Source: Haliclystus octoradiatus (lineage: Eukaryota; Cnidaria; Staurozoa; Stauromedusae; Haliclystidae). From it: DNA of 64,000 nt. The notes under the pieces were generated by a model. It saw only the letters and a list, made by a program, of their open reading frames with translations. It did no database searches and was not told where the DNA came from. A program made the translations under genes and the position numbers. Positions 36,747-48,095 of this stretch are shown piece after piece (position 1 is the first letter of the stretch; each line of letters starts with the position of its first letter). The stretch spans positions 17,819,103 through 17,883,102 of the forward strand of contig OU744452.1 of the NCBI GenBank assembly GCA_916610825.1, in the 5' to 3' direction.

Positions 36747-37161
36747 CATAGATGATGTTATAATGTTGAAATTTTGAATTAAGCGAACCAAGAGTTTCGG
36801 AGTATACATTGCGAATAGTATCATAGTTGCTGAAAAACATGAATTATTAATCCTCCGCTGCTGCATAGATGGGATATTTGATGAAACAGTTTTATTTCTT
36901 ACTTGCACTATATGCGAATTAATAACGTTTGCAGATTTCTGATGATGTCTCCTACTTGTAAGTTTGTAGATATAGTAATATGATACGGCAGGAATAATCA
37001 TTGCAATAATAACAGTTAATGAAAATACAGCGATAAATAATTGTCTTGACCACAGACCTAGAAACCTTGGATATACGAGTACTGCGGGATGTATTATGAT
37101 CAATAAATAACTAGAAATCCATAAACATTTATCGTTTGCTTGACAGTAATAGTATGGTTTA
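36747..37161 (-). pseudogene. Truncated GPCR copy (TM4-TM6)
   Basis: 415 bp colinear with about 29658-30072 of the intact receptor gene, without indels. In protein terms about 10 differences in 137 residues. It starts abruptly at CKPYYY after the DRY position and stops in the loop after TM6, so it lacks TM1-3 and TM7 and cannot make a receptor. The frame is still open, which fits a recent origin. One conserved Arg is Cys and several intracellular-loop residues differ. Confidence 0.92.
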
Positions 37162-38129
37162 CAGAGGTTTAAACACAAAGCATTATACTAAGCTATCGCA
37201 AAGATCTATAGTACTAAAGCTGAGAAGAGATACATTTAAAATTCTAACAAGGTCAGGCCCTAGCTTTCTGGGCTGCCCCAATAATTTTTCCGCTGTTAGA
37301 TCGTCTATCACATGGCTATGGAGTGGTCATGGACGCCTATTTCCAGTACTGTGAAATGACTACTAGATAGACTTAGGCCTATATAATTATATAAATAGAC
37401 ATGTTTTATAAGTAAATTGTGGTGCTTTATTGTTGCTGAATTTTCTATCTAGGCTAGATACTACCATAAATTACAGTAGGGTATGAGCTAGCTTCCTGTG
37501 AGTTGTACTTACCAAATAGGTATGATGCCTACATTGTAGGTATGTATGGTACTCCATTAATGGTAGGAGTTATAATTTGCAATAATTCTGCAAGCGAGAT
37601 TAGCCTACTGAATTTACAAAGGTGTTTGATAAATCAGGACTTATTGTAAGGAATATATAATAGTTTGACCAATGGGAAGAACATTTCAACCACCTCCAGC
37701 CTTTGATAAATGTTATTACAAAATAATATTAGGCCCCAAAAACCTTTTTCAGATATTGTCATAAATCATTATTGTTGGAGTACAACTATAGTCATACTCC
37801 GGCAAAAGGTTCCGCCTTCTGGAATTCTAGACTCATTTCACTAATTTCTTCTGAATTTTTTGTTGATGTTTGATCAATAAATCATTAGAAATATCAATTT
37901 CTTCTGAATTTTCTCTAACCCGTCTGGAATCTAGGATTCCAGGATTACTCCATTTGTTGGAGCCTGACTATAGCTGAATTGGCATAGGTAATTACTAATC
38001 ATTTACAAATCAGATCTAGCACCACATTTTAATTGCAATTAGTAACATACTAAAGCATTACTGATCAAAATATATCGAACACTTAAACTTTCTAGAAATC
38101 TAGAAAACAAAAAACGTTCTTGTATAGGC
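37162..38129. other. Intergenic, no gene recognised
   Basis: No homology to the region upstream of the intact GPCR and no recognisable gene. Short shared words such as CTGGAATCTAG near 36680 and 37920 hint at a dispersed repeat. Confidence 0.4.
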
Positions 38130-38310
38130 TACAGTGAAATCTACAGGTGTCTAAACATCACTCTATACAAAAGCTGGCTGTATATATAGTGACCATTTTA
38201 TAATGTTGTATAAAATATGTTAATTTCTATTGAATTTAGCCTCTATAGAAGGGTTTCCTCCCTTTAGAGGTCAATCGGTTGTTATAGACAGGTTTCACGG
38301 GATTTTCAAA
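38130..38310. repeat. Degenerate copy of the GACCACTATAGACAGG repeat
   Basis: Contains CTGTATATATAGTGACCATT and GGTTGTTATAGACAGGTTTC, like the blocks at 32870-33050. Confidence 0.55.
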
Positions 38311-39639
38311 TTAAACTTAATAATTGTAAACAAGTATCCCTAAGCCTGACTATTATTAAAGTACTTAAAATGTTGTTCAGAATTTACCAATTTGAAGTAA
38401 TACTGTAACTAACAATTATTGGCAGAGCAGCAGAAATATTGAATTAGTTCAACCATGTGTATAAATTGGAACAATTTTACCATTATGGTTATAATTCAGT
38501 CTTTTCTTAAATTTACTAAACAACACAAACCTTATATACAATACAATCATGAAATCATTATCTCAATAAAATTGCTAATAATTCAGACAGCCTGCCAATT
38601 AGATCTACTTCAGCTAAAGCTGATTTGAAGGCTTGGTCTAATTATTGCAAAATGTTTGTTATTTTACGCAAAACAATTTGTGTGCAGTATGTAGGATGCA
38701 TCACATAGTTGACATACTACATTTCTCAAATCTGCTATATAGGAAATGCATATAACAAAACACGCCCATTCAGATAGAATGCTTCCAAGTTATTGTTATG
38801 TGGTCAAGCTCAAAAATTAGCAGTGCAGTCTGTATCATATTGGCCCTGTAGGCTATAGTTTTACTTTAGAACCACAGTATCCGAAGCTCTATTGTCTAGC
38901 TAAAACAAGAAACCCTGCACTGCAATCTGATTAGAATGTAGGCTACGCCAAAATTTTGACAAAAATATGTCTATATCTACTTAAAGGCATATCATATTAT
39001 AGTATTGAACCATTAGAAAATATAACTTACTTCAATTCATTTTCCTACATTCCGTTTAGGTATCAACAATCAGCATGACAATTTTACTGAAGAGAGGCCT
39101 ATAACATAAACAAGATTTAATTAAAATCAAATCATTTGGATAATTTCAGTGATTGTCATATTGATTTTGAACATTAAAAAATTGATTTAAAATCAGTGAA
39201 TTCATTGTTTTGCGGTCAGCGTTTTCTTGCTGACTCTGTAGCCTATACGTCCTAGGCCCAAACAGCTAGCTTGGCTAGGCTTATTAAGGAGGCTATCGAT
39301 ACGGTATCTGTAGCTTGCGTGCCTGCTTGCATGCTGCGTGCTTTTACAGGAAATACGTCATGATTTTTAACTTAATGACTTACCTAATTTAGAACAAATA
39401 AACCTTCATCAAATAGCTACTGACATTTTATAACTCGTTTCCTGACTCAAAAAAATACATACATATCTGTCCATTTATTTTACATTGTCTTTCTCCTCTT
39501 TTCTTTCTTTTTTTTTAAACCATTATTCTTAGCTATAATAACTAAAACCTGTAAATTATCACGCGTCTCCCAATAAACAAGCATTTGTGCTTAAGGGATG
39601 ACCACAATCATTGTATCAAATTATAAACTTTGATTGAAA

Positions 39640-39674
<35 letters not shown>

Positions 39675-39867
39675 TTATCACCTTTTTGTATTACGATTTT
39701 AAGGAAATTAAAAATTCTGCTTAGCCGACCAAATATAGCCGTTTCATGCTGACACTGCACTAGTCTTACAAATCAGTGACTCAATCCTCTTGGTTAGCTT
39801 TTCTCACGTGGTTTTGATTCGATATCAGGCAATTAAATTGTCAGTATTAGTCATGTTCAGTCGTGTC
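38311..39867. other. Intergenic, no gene recognised
   Basis: AT-rich; holds the (ATCT)n array at 39641-39676. No coding evidence. Confidence 0.45.
39641..39676. repeat. (ATCT)n microsatellite
   Basis: About eight to nine ATCT units. Confidence 0.95.
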
Positions 39868-40250
39868 AGTTTTAGAGGTGGATTAGATCAGATGGTAGAG
39901 CAACCGAACTTCGGATCGGATCATATCTGATCGACTGTGGCTGAAATCCCCCGAAAGATCAACTCAGCCTTTACTTTATCTGAAACATCAAATGGGTACC
40001 ATCTTAAAATGGCGGGGGGAATGGTCCAGAGATAATTGCAGTGTGAGTGGCTGCTGCGGTGCATTGTTGCGCATTGACAATCGAGAACTACCTGCCATGA
40101 AATCTGTTGAAATTAATCTGCAGTGTCTCGGCTGAGATCAACAAAGAGCGTTTAAAATCATTGCTCTCAGCGAAAAATGTCACTCTTCTAGAAATAGAGG
40201 AATGGTACGGGTGCCTTCGGTAGGGCGACACCGTCTATATTACTTTACTT
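39868..40250 (+). mobile_element. tRNA-derived SINE, copy D
   Basis: Same head, body and TAGGGCGACACCGTCTATAT tail as the other copies, then ACTTTACTTTA. The A box is altered to TTAGATCAGATGG and the B box to GGCTGAAATCC, so pol III drive is probably weakened. Target duplication not clear. Confidence 0.92.
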
Positions 40251-41289
40251 TATATATCAGTCATGTGATAAACAACAGTAAGATGATTTTAAAATCCAGT
40301 TATGGTAAATTTGGCAGGACTTTTAAAATTATAGCTCAATGACAAAAATTCGAAGAAGCTATAAACAACTCATGTTTTATTTTCACGTGGATTTGTGTCG
40401 ATCCTTTTCGAACGTACAGAGCACTTCGAACATTTGGTGAGTAGGAATGTCACTTTAGAAAGTCAACAAAAATTGAAAACTGTTTTCAGTCTTCCAAACT
40501 TCTTTTAATTTTCACTTAACCTAAACATTTACATATTTTTATTGTTATTGATTATTTCTTAAAATGATTTTAGTATATTTTTAATTATGGCTGTTTCTAG
40601 CTGGGTAACATTTAGGTCCAAATTTATAATACTTCTAACACACTTACATTCATTTTTGTCCAAATTCTAAAAAATTCAAATTCATTCTCTCAGCCTTTCA
40701 GCACTCAAGCGGTTGATGATCAAATAAATATCATCTGTCTATAAAGCGGTGAACCCTACGTACCCATGCCAAAAGCATTACAAAAAAGCGTAAAATTTCA
40801 TGGCGTTTACATGGTGTTTTCATGGTATTTTCACATTTTAATATTGTGAATATGGATGTTTTCATGGCTTAGAAAACTTGTGGTTTCACTTTCCACATTT
40901 CCATAGTGTTTTCACGACACTTTTATGCCATTTTTATGGTTTTGGTGCTTGTAGTGCTTTAGTATATAACTCATAAACAAACATGGACTCAATTTTTCAT
41001 GGGCAGATTTTCAATAGTAACATAAAATCATATGTCCAATAAAAAGCGGGCATGCAATGTTTTTTCACTGTAAAAAGAATGAAAATACAAATTTTTTCCC
41101 TTTTTAATATGTAAAAATCTCTGCAATCAATGTAATAAAATACGTTATCAATAGTATGATTGTTTCACATTATTTCTTGTTACAGAACGATATTCAGATC
41201 AGAGGATTCTTAAAAAATAATTGTGGATGAGAAATATCATATGACGTCTCATACGAATACGAAAAGTATATGACCTATTGAGATGCCTT
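40251..41289. other. Intergenic; degenerate TTTCATGGT-rich stretch at 40795-40960
   Basis: No gene. Around 40795-40960 the words TTTCATGG and TGTTTTCAC recur irregularly, suggesting an old tandem repeat. Confidence 0.45.
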
Positions 41290-42130
41290 TAACTCAACAC
41301 CAAAATGATAGTGATGGCTGCCCGGGGGGTGACTCCAAGTGCCGCATTGATGGGGGGTGCCACTTTGGAAAAATGTGAAGCACCCGAAAAGTTCCAAAAA
41401 TCCTTTAAAAGCTACCCAAATTGTTTTAAAAATTTGAAAATGCTACCCAAAAATTCCAGGAAAGGACATCCATATAGGCTCTATGAGGGGATGTTCCATA
41501 TTTATGAGTAAAAATTCAAATCCAGTTTTCAGTTTTTTCCAAATTATCTAGAAATCGAAATTCGACCCAAATCGTTTAATATTCTAAAATATCCTACCTT
41601 AAAAGTAAATTTCTCAATTGGAATATGGACCCAAAAAAGTAGCACGTCCCCGTATAGCAGCAGTATGGGAGTTAACACTTGGGGATGGCTGTTAGCTTTT
41701 GATCGGTTCCTGTGAATTAACGTTTGACAGGAAAAGAAAGGTAAATTAGGTTTACATTGAAGCCTTATTTTTAATTCAGTATTATAGAATATAGCTACTG
41801 GAAGCCCCCGGGGTAACTTCCATTGCGCTTCGATTGGGTCGTTCAAATGGAGCTTTGGCAGAATGACCATAAAAATTTTCCACGTGATAAAAAAGATACC
41901 CCGAATATATTTTCATGAATGACAGACTCAATCAAAACAAATGAAAAAAAAGAATTCATAGACAAAAGTTGTTTTGCAAAAATGAAAAAATTGCAAAAGC
42001 GTCAGAAGGATACAGAAATTTTCATGACTAGCATACCCTAAAAATTTTTTCGGCATTTTGAAAAAGGTACCCTTTTCTATTTGAACGTCACCGTATAGCA
42101 AAAGTATGGAAGTTGCCGCCCCAGATTTTT
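41290..42130. repeat. Unclassified modular repeat region
   Basis: Locally GC-richer than its surroundings. CCGTATAGCAGCAGTATGGG with AGTT at 41649-41673 recurs as CCGTATAGCAAAAGTATGGA with AGTT at 42090-42114. GCCCGGGGGGTGACTCCAAG near 41320 has an inverted relative, GCCCCCGGGGTAACTTCCAT, near 41803. A short GGGTCGTTCAAAT word recurs near 56030. The open frames here look like by-products. Confidence 0.5.
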
Positions 42131-42568
42131 GTAGCTTAATTGTATTATTTCGCATGATGATCACTATTTGTGATGTGAAACTTGGAGAAGCGTCATCTCT
42201 GGTTTGTCTATCTATTTGACTCTCATTCTATATAAACCATAAATAAAAAAAACAGTTGAATTGCAATTTGCAAAACAATAATAATAATAATAGACATTCT
42301 GTAAAACATGCCTTCGGCAACTTCACACTTTTTTTGTGAATGTAGAATTTGAGGTAAAAGAAATAAATTGAATAGTGAGACCTGGACCTATATACAACAT
42401 ACAGCCAATTATTCATTATCTTCAGAAAATTTGAAATTAAGACTTGGATACATAATATATATATGATTAATAGAATAAATAATAATTGTTGAAATACAAT
42501 CTAGATTCTTTAATATTTCTATACTTGCTCATTTACATATTTTATTGTTTACGTTGAATAGAAGCCAA

Positions 42569-43531
42569 TTAAAATTGCACCATCTGGATATTTCTTTCAT
42601 TAACATATGTGGAAGGACGCATACGAGAAATTAGTTTACTTAAACTTGGATTATAACGGGCGTAAATTATTGGATTGACGGCAGAATTTGTAATAACGAT
42701 AACATTGGAAATGTTTAGTAACGACTCCAACACCATCAATGAAGTTACAATATTGAGGTTTTGAATTAAGCGGACTAATAGTAGAGGTGTATACATTGCG
42801 AGTAATATCGTAGTTGCTGAAAAACATGAATTATTAATTCTTTTCTGATGTATAGAAGGTGTACGTTGTGCTGAAATAATTTTATTTCTTACTTGTGTTA
42901 CTGTGGGTTCGATAACTTCCGGAAATATCTGACGATTTCTATGGTGTGAATATTTGTAGATATAGAAATATGAAAGAGCAGGAATAACCAATGCACAAAT
43001 GGCAGTTACTGAAAATACTTTGGTAAATGATTGCCTTGACCACAAACCAATAGCACTCGGAAATACCAATATAGCAGCATACATAAAAATAAATAGGTAA
43101 CCGGATATCCACAAGCAGCTATCTTCTGCTTTTCTATAGTAGTATGGTCTGTATACAGCAATAAAACGGTTCAGACTTATCATAATAATTGTTAACAGGG
43201 AGAGTACAGCTAGGAATGCTCCGAAAGCACCAGCTAAAAATTGTATTCCACAATTGACTTCATAGTTATATATTTCACGAATAATTCCAACAGAATATGC
43301 TGGAACGGATATTGCTCCAGTTAAAACATCAGCAAACGCTAGTGCTAAAAACACTTTTCCAATTCCTCGACGTAATTGCTTCTTTTCTGACATTACTGAA
43401 TATATAACAATTACATTTTCTACAGTTATTATTGGTGTTAATAATACCAGGTATAATGCTAAACTCCATGAGAGTTCAGCTGGCAAGTCAGATACTCGTA
43501 ATAGAATACATGAAGTTTGATTTTCTGCCAT
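42569..43531 (-). CDS. Orphan rhodopsin-class GPCR paralogue, single exon, 320 aa
   Basis: Intact paralogue of 29454-30455, about 60-65% identical by eye from the first to the last helix. N-terminus MAENQTSC with a sequon at Asn4. TM1 keeps ITVENVIVIYSV, TM2 FADV, and the TM3-end motif is NRF (121-123), so even the Asp of DRY is lost. Loop 2 is short and lacks Cys, TM6 has MYTP, TM7 has NSAVNPIIYA. The C-terminus is shorter than in the paralogue and ends NIQMVQF. Start chosen at the Met aligned with that of the paralogue. Same strand as the other receptor, consistent with tandem duplication. Ligand unknown. Confidence 0.94.
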   Translation of the reverse strand: MAENQTSCILLRVSDLPAELSWSLALYLVLLTPIITVENVIVIYSVMSEKKQLRRGIGKVFLALAFADVLTGAISVPAYSVGIIREIYNYEVNCGIQFLAGAFGAFLAVLSLLTIIMISLNRFIAVYRPYYYRKAEDSCLWISGYLFIFMYAAILVFPSAIGLWSRQSFTKVFSVTAICALVIPALSYFYIYKYSHHRNRQIFPEVIEPTVTQVRNKIISAQRTPSIHQKRINNSCFSATTILLAMYTPLLLVRLIQNLNIVTSLMVLESLLNISNVIVITNSAVNPIIYARYNPSLSKLISRMRPSTYVNERNIQMVQF

Positions 43532-45267
43532 TTTGAACTATAAGTGAAAATTATCTATAGTGTCTTTCAGCATTACTATATATACTAAATAATAATATCA
43601 ATAAACGATAGTTAACGGTAATTCTAATATAGCTTTGATAAATAATGTAGTATTTATTCACGTTGAAAAAGATAAGGCTGATAACGAGCATTTTTAACTA
43701 CAAATTATGACGTCATAGTCTAAAATAATTAATCATTTGATTGGTTGTGGTTACATTGTTTAAAAATGCTGCATTTATCAATTTGGAATTTTACTGAAAA
43801 GCAGTTCATCAATTAAAATTACTATGTTTGCCCTCTCAGCAAAGAAGGAATTGGAGGAAAACTTTTGATGCCAGTTTTCACCAACAAACAAAATGATACA
43901 GAAACTTCCAAAAAAAATGACGAAAATTATGCCGTGCTAATAATCATTCCAATATAGATGCTGAAATTTTGAAAATATTTAAAAGAAAATTCATTATTTA
44001 ACACTGAGGATCTAATTTTATAATGACTTTTGGGTTTCGATATTTCAATTTGACTGTTGACATTTTTGCCTTTAGTTGAGTACTTATGTAAGCCATTTAC
44101 CTTTCGATTTTCAACTTTTGACATTCTCGGTTGCCTTTGTTCCTTGATCGATTATTTGAAGATTAATTGCGCAGTATAGACAGATTTCAAAATAATTTCG
44201 TACAGGCATCTCTCAACACAATATAATCAGCTCTTCTTCTATTTCTATCCATGGCTGCTGGAATGAATCTGTATTCTTATTAATCTCGCTTACTAATTGT
44301 CAATATACCTGTACAAATAGTAAAAGATATCAAGAACTTATCTGGACAATGAGGAATCATTAGTACTATGATAATTAACCATAAGTACATCATTACTGGT
44401 GCTATATTAATCTATTATCAGAAGTTATTATTACATTAACAGATGGTGTTATCATGAAGGACGTTTCCACGTCGTTGCAGGTACCAGATGAATGCTACGT
44501 GATTGCTCGCACTGTGAATGTTCAGGCACATGATTATTGGAACATATTAGCGTCTATATTATACATAATACATGCGTATGCCGTACATACATACGACGTA
44601 TTACATCGTGCATTATAGTTCATAAAAACTCACCTATTTCACTTCGGTTTATATCACAATCCGCTTACTATCATTAATGTTTCAAAAATAGCTTCAGCCC
44701 TGCATCATAATTTATCTTCATTAATTGCAATTATTTTGATCTCTGTTGCGATTCAAGGCATGTCGCAGTCATGTGTGATGCAAATCTAAACACCCACATT
44801 ATTTTACGTAGAAGATAAGCAATTTTCGTAGGCTCAATTCAAACCTTAACCTATAAATAATTAGCACACTCACAAGCAAACGATTGTGAAAATATTATTG
44901 CTATTCTCAAACAATGGTTAGTTGAAATGTCCCTAAGATAATTGAAAGTCTTCCTTCATGCGCCATCTAAGAACTAACATATTTGTGAGGGTGAACTAAC
45001 TTTTTATTTATTTCCAATTTATTCTTTTCTATCGCCGGAAGTGTTGTTGCCTCTTTTAATTGATTGGCGCGAAATCAAATATCTTTTCCGTCAAAAGATT
45101 TATTGGGAATATTTTAATCAAATACTTACATTTTATCTGACACATATGATATGAATGAATCTATTTTGCTTTGATAATCTTTTTTCGGCGGTAATATTTA
45201 TGAATTAAGTAAGGTTATCAACAATTCCCTATTTTCTCAACATTTTTGAACTTTTCTCTATTATATC
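43532..45267. other. Intergenic, no gene recognised
   Basis: Upstream of the second GPCR. No convincing exon or named element. The stretch 44455-44620 is less AT-rich and has irregular ACGT/CATACGTA words but no identifiable structure. Confidence 0.45.
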
Positions 45268-45586
45268 AAAGGGACAATGGTCAAAGAGACAATTCTTTAT
45301 AAATTAGCAAGCGAAAGACGAATAAAAAATGTTATTTACAGAGAAGCCTTAGATAAGAATAAAATAATAAAATAATGTAGACATGTAAATGAAATGTTTT
45401 ACAATATGGTTATGTTTAAATAAAAGATTTACAATGCTTGTTCTCTATTATATCAATCAATATCACAATATGTCAAAACATGCACTTCGTTGCATTTCCA
45501 AATGTCTTTAGCAAATCCACAATGACAACCAAGGTATTTCTTACTCGGCTCAAATTATCCCAGCAGCGCGGGTCACACATTACTAG
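45268..45586 (+). repeat. Interspersed repeat, copy 2 (pair with 932-1250)
   Basis: Matches the minus strand of 932-1250. It leads directly into the LINE remnant at 45600, so it may be the upstream part of that element. Confidence 0.75.
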
Positions 45587-45599
45587 TAGTTCATTAAAA

Positions 45600-46690
45600 G
45601 CTTTGTATCAGACAAACCCAGTACTTCAAATATCTCCTAAGCTTCAAGCCTATGGCATCAAATTTGAACTTCGGTTGGATATCATCTTTCCTTCTAAATA
45701 GTACGCAAATTGTATCAGTTTGGAATGAATTTTCTCCTTCAAAATGTGTCACTAGCGGTGTACCGCAAAGATGTGTTTTGGGTCCCATTTTATTTGTTTT
45801 ATTTATAGATGAAACTGCATTCTGCCTTGAAAAACCTACGCATGTACAGTTATTTGCGGACGACAGTAAAAAACGCAGCGTCGCATTGCCCAGAAAAATA
45901 TTGCTCACTTTTTACAGGAACTCTGAAGGTATCACAAGTAAAGTTTTCAATAGACAATTATCAATTTGATGAAATTAAATGAGTTCGTGATCTTGGAATT
46001 ATTATATTTCCTGATTTGGAACCATCAAACCATTGCTCAAAGATAACTGCACAAGCAAACTCTATGTCTTTCTTGATATTCAAATTCTTCATATCCAAAC
46101 AAACCAATGTATTTATTCGAGCATTAAAAGTATGTGTACGTCTTCTGCTGGAATCAGCGTCTCAAACATAGAATCCTTGGCTTATTAAAGATATAACCTT
46201 AATAGAGAATATTCAAAGTAAATTTACCAGGAAAATTTGTAAGTTATCAAAAATTAAATACGATAGTTACGCTGCTGATCGGCTACGGATTCTTCAAATA
46301 GATTCACTATAAGCTGCAGCGAATAAAAGCAGATTTAATCATGTCATATAAAATTGTTCATGAACTAGTAGACTTTAATCTGGAATTCCACGCCTCCAAT
46401 CAAGCAAGCATCAGTTTTTCCATCGAACGATCCCATGGTGGAATGCATTGGAAGATGAGGTTGTACTGTCAAAAACATTAACTGCAATTGAGATTAATGA
46501 TAGCAACAATGATAATTTATTTCACAATTACAATAATAACTCTTACTTAAACAACAAAAATAAAGAAATAAACAGAAAAAGAAATGCTATAATAGGCTGT
46601 GTTTGGCTTTGTGCTTCGTTGCGTTGCTTTTCTATTGTTTTATATGAAAATTCAGGTGTTCACGCATTTCATGAAAATGTTCCACATTAA
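45600..46690 (+). mobile_element. Non-LTR retrotransposon fragment (CR1/Jockey-like RT)
   Basis: Plus-strand reading has SGVPQRCVLGPILFVLFIDE, then VQLFADDS (RT catalytic motif, Phe-Ala-Asp-Asp), then in shifted frames FTRKICKLSKIKYDSYADRL and IPWWNALEDEV. It matches the order in the LINE at 26187-27563, probably the same family, but with the catalytic motif still present. Frameshifted and 5' truncated. Confidence 0.88.
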
Positions 46691-46859
46691 TTATTTTTCT
46701 GTCTTAACAAAAAGACAACATCAAAGGAAACTTCTAATTAACTCAAGATTAACAAGCAACGCAACTAAACCGTTGCTACTGAGTATTCAATAAATAGTTT
46801 TGAATAGATTATATATAAGCAATTATCAAACTTTCAAAATCAATTAATCGTCACGCATA

Positions 46860-47330
46860 TGCAATTACTAATCAAAGCTTATACTACGTTTGTACGACCC
46901 ATCTTAGAAAAAGACACACAACTATGGAGTCTTTACTTACGAAAGACATTGATCTTATTGAATCTGCTCAAAGACGTTTATAAAATCTGTGTGTTACAGA
47001 GTAAAATTAAAAGATGATGGCTATCACATTCGTTTAGCCTTATTTAAATTAGAATCCTTAGAAATTCGCATCGGCTTCCCTAATCACTTTTTAATAAACA
47101 TAACATCAGTAATCTGCAAGGACATTCCATGCGATTCGCTGCACGTTCACCGCCTCTTAATAATTGCATAATTTACTAATTTTTTATCGCATAATTCTCT
47201 TATAGAACCAGTTAACGGAAGATATTGCTATGAACTCATCCTCCCTACAAAATTTTAGTTTAAGATTGGATAAGTTTGACTTAAGTAGCTACTGTAAGTA
47301 CCCTCTAGGCAGCTACATCGGTGTAAATTA
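46860..47330 (+). mobile_element. Second non-LTR RT C-terminal fragment
   Basis: Reads TTFVRPILEKDTQLWSLYLR, then KDIDLIESAQRRL and, in another frame, a degraded tail ending near SLRLDKFDLSSY. This is the post-catalytic region of a LINE RT, of a different subfamily from 45600-46690 by eye. Confidence 0.75.
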
Positions 47331-47425
47331 TTTTTATATATAATTTCCCTTTGCTTTCCTGTAAAAAATACGTCTATGGTTTATTTTTTACAAATAAAAA
47401 AATGAAATAATAGGAAAAATAAATA

Positions 47426-47732
47426 TTTGCGGGTATTTAGAAAAATTGCCAGTGGCGGGATGGAATTTAGAATAATACTTACATTTGTTTAATTCAATTT
47501 TCGTCGATAATATTAATCGGACTTTACATTGTTGACAGCCTTATATAAGGTTTTCTGCTAAAATATATACATAGGTTTCTGCGGCAATTTAGAAAACAGC
47601 CAGTGGCGGGATTGAATTTAGAATAATATTTGGATTCAAAATAGACTTAAATTTTTTATTTCGACTTTCGCAGATATTTTTAATGGGACTCTACATTTTT
47701 CACAGTGTTATTTAAGGTTTTCTGCTAAACTT
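47426..47732 (+). promoter_or_regulatory. Duplicated putative promoter module upstream of lectin gene 1
   Basis: Two diverged direct copies of about 150-165 bp (47426-47563 and 47578-47732) share GCCAGTGGCGGGAT, GAATTTAGAATAATA and AAGGTTTTCTGCTAAA. Each carries a TATA-like box, TTATATAAGG at 47541-47550 and TTATTTAAGG at 47708-47717. The start codon is at 47748. If the second box works, the leader would be very short; the first would give a leader of about 175 bases. Promoter function is inferred. Confidence 0.5.
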
Positions 47733-47747
47733 GCTTATACTTGCCAA

Positions 47748-48095
47748 ATGAAACTATTCCACACTGAAATATACAAATATGATCATTTTTATATTGAAAC
47801 ACTTTTAAGGATCACGGTATTATTGGTGTACTTAATACCATGTATTAATGCTGATATGAATTACCTTCGAATTTCTGAACAGCCAGTGTCTAATATCAGA
47901 GATTTGAAATCAGCTAAGGTAAAGACTATCATCGAATGTGCCATTCTCTGCGATTATGAAATAACTTGTACTACGTATTCCATTGATTTGGTTACAAGAG
48001 GGTCGTTTTCATGTCTTCTTTTCAATCTTTGTTCTACTGATGAAATTCAGACGCCTCAAAACAAATCAGCAAATGGCTATCCACGCTTGTATCAA
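47748..48095 (+). CDS. Lectin gene 1 exon 1: signal peptide and PAN-like module
   Basis: 348 nt from ATG to CAA followed by gtaagt, phase 0. The mature part is about 91% identical to exon 1 of gene 2 (7 differences in 81 residues), but the signal peptide region is unrelated and longer. Asn105 lies in a sequon (NKS). Confidence 0.92.

Noticed and set aside
32870..38310. CRISPR-like array from spaced repeats
   Set aside because: Units are degenerate, unequal and AT-rich in a eukaryotic context; they fit a minisatellite or MITE.
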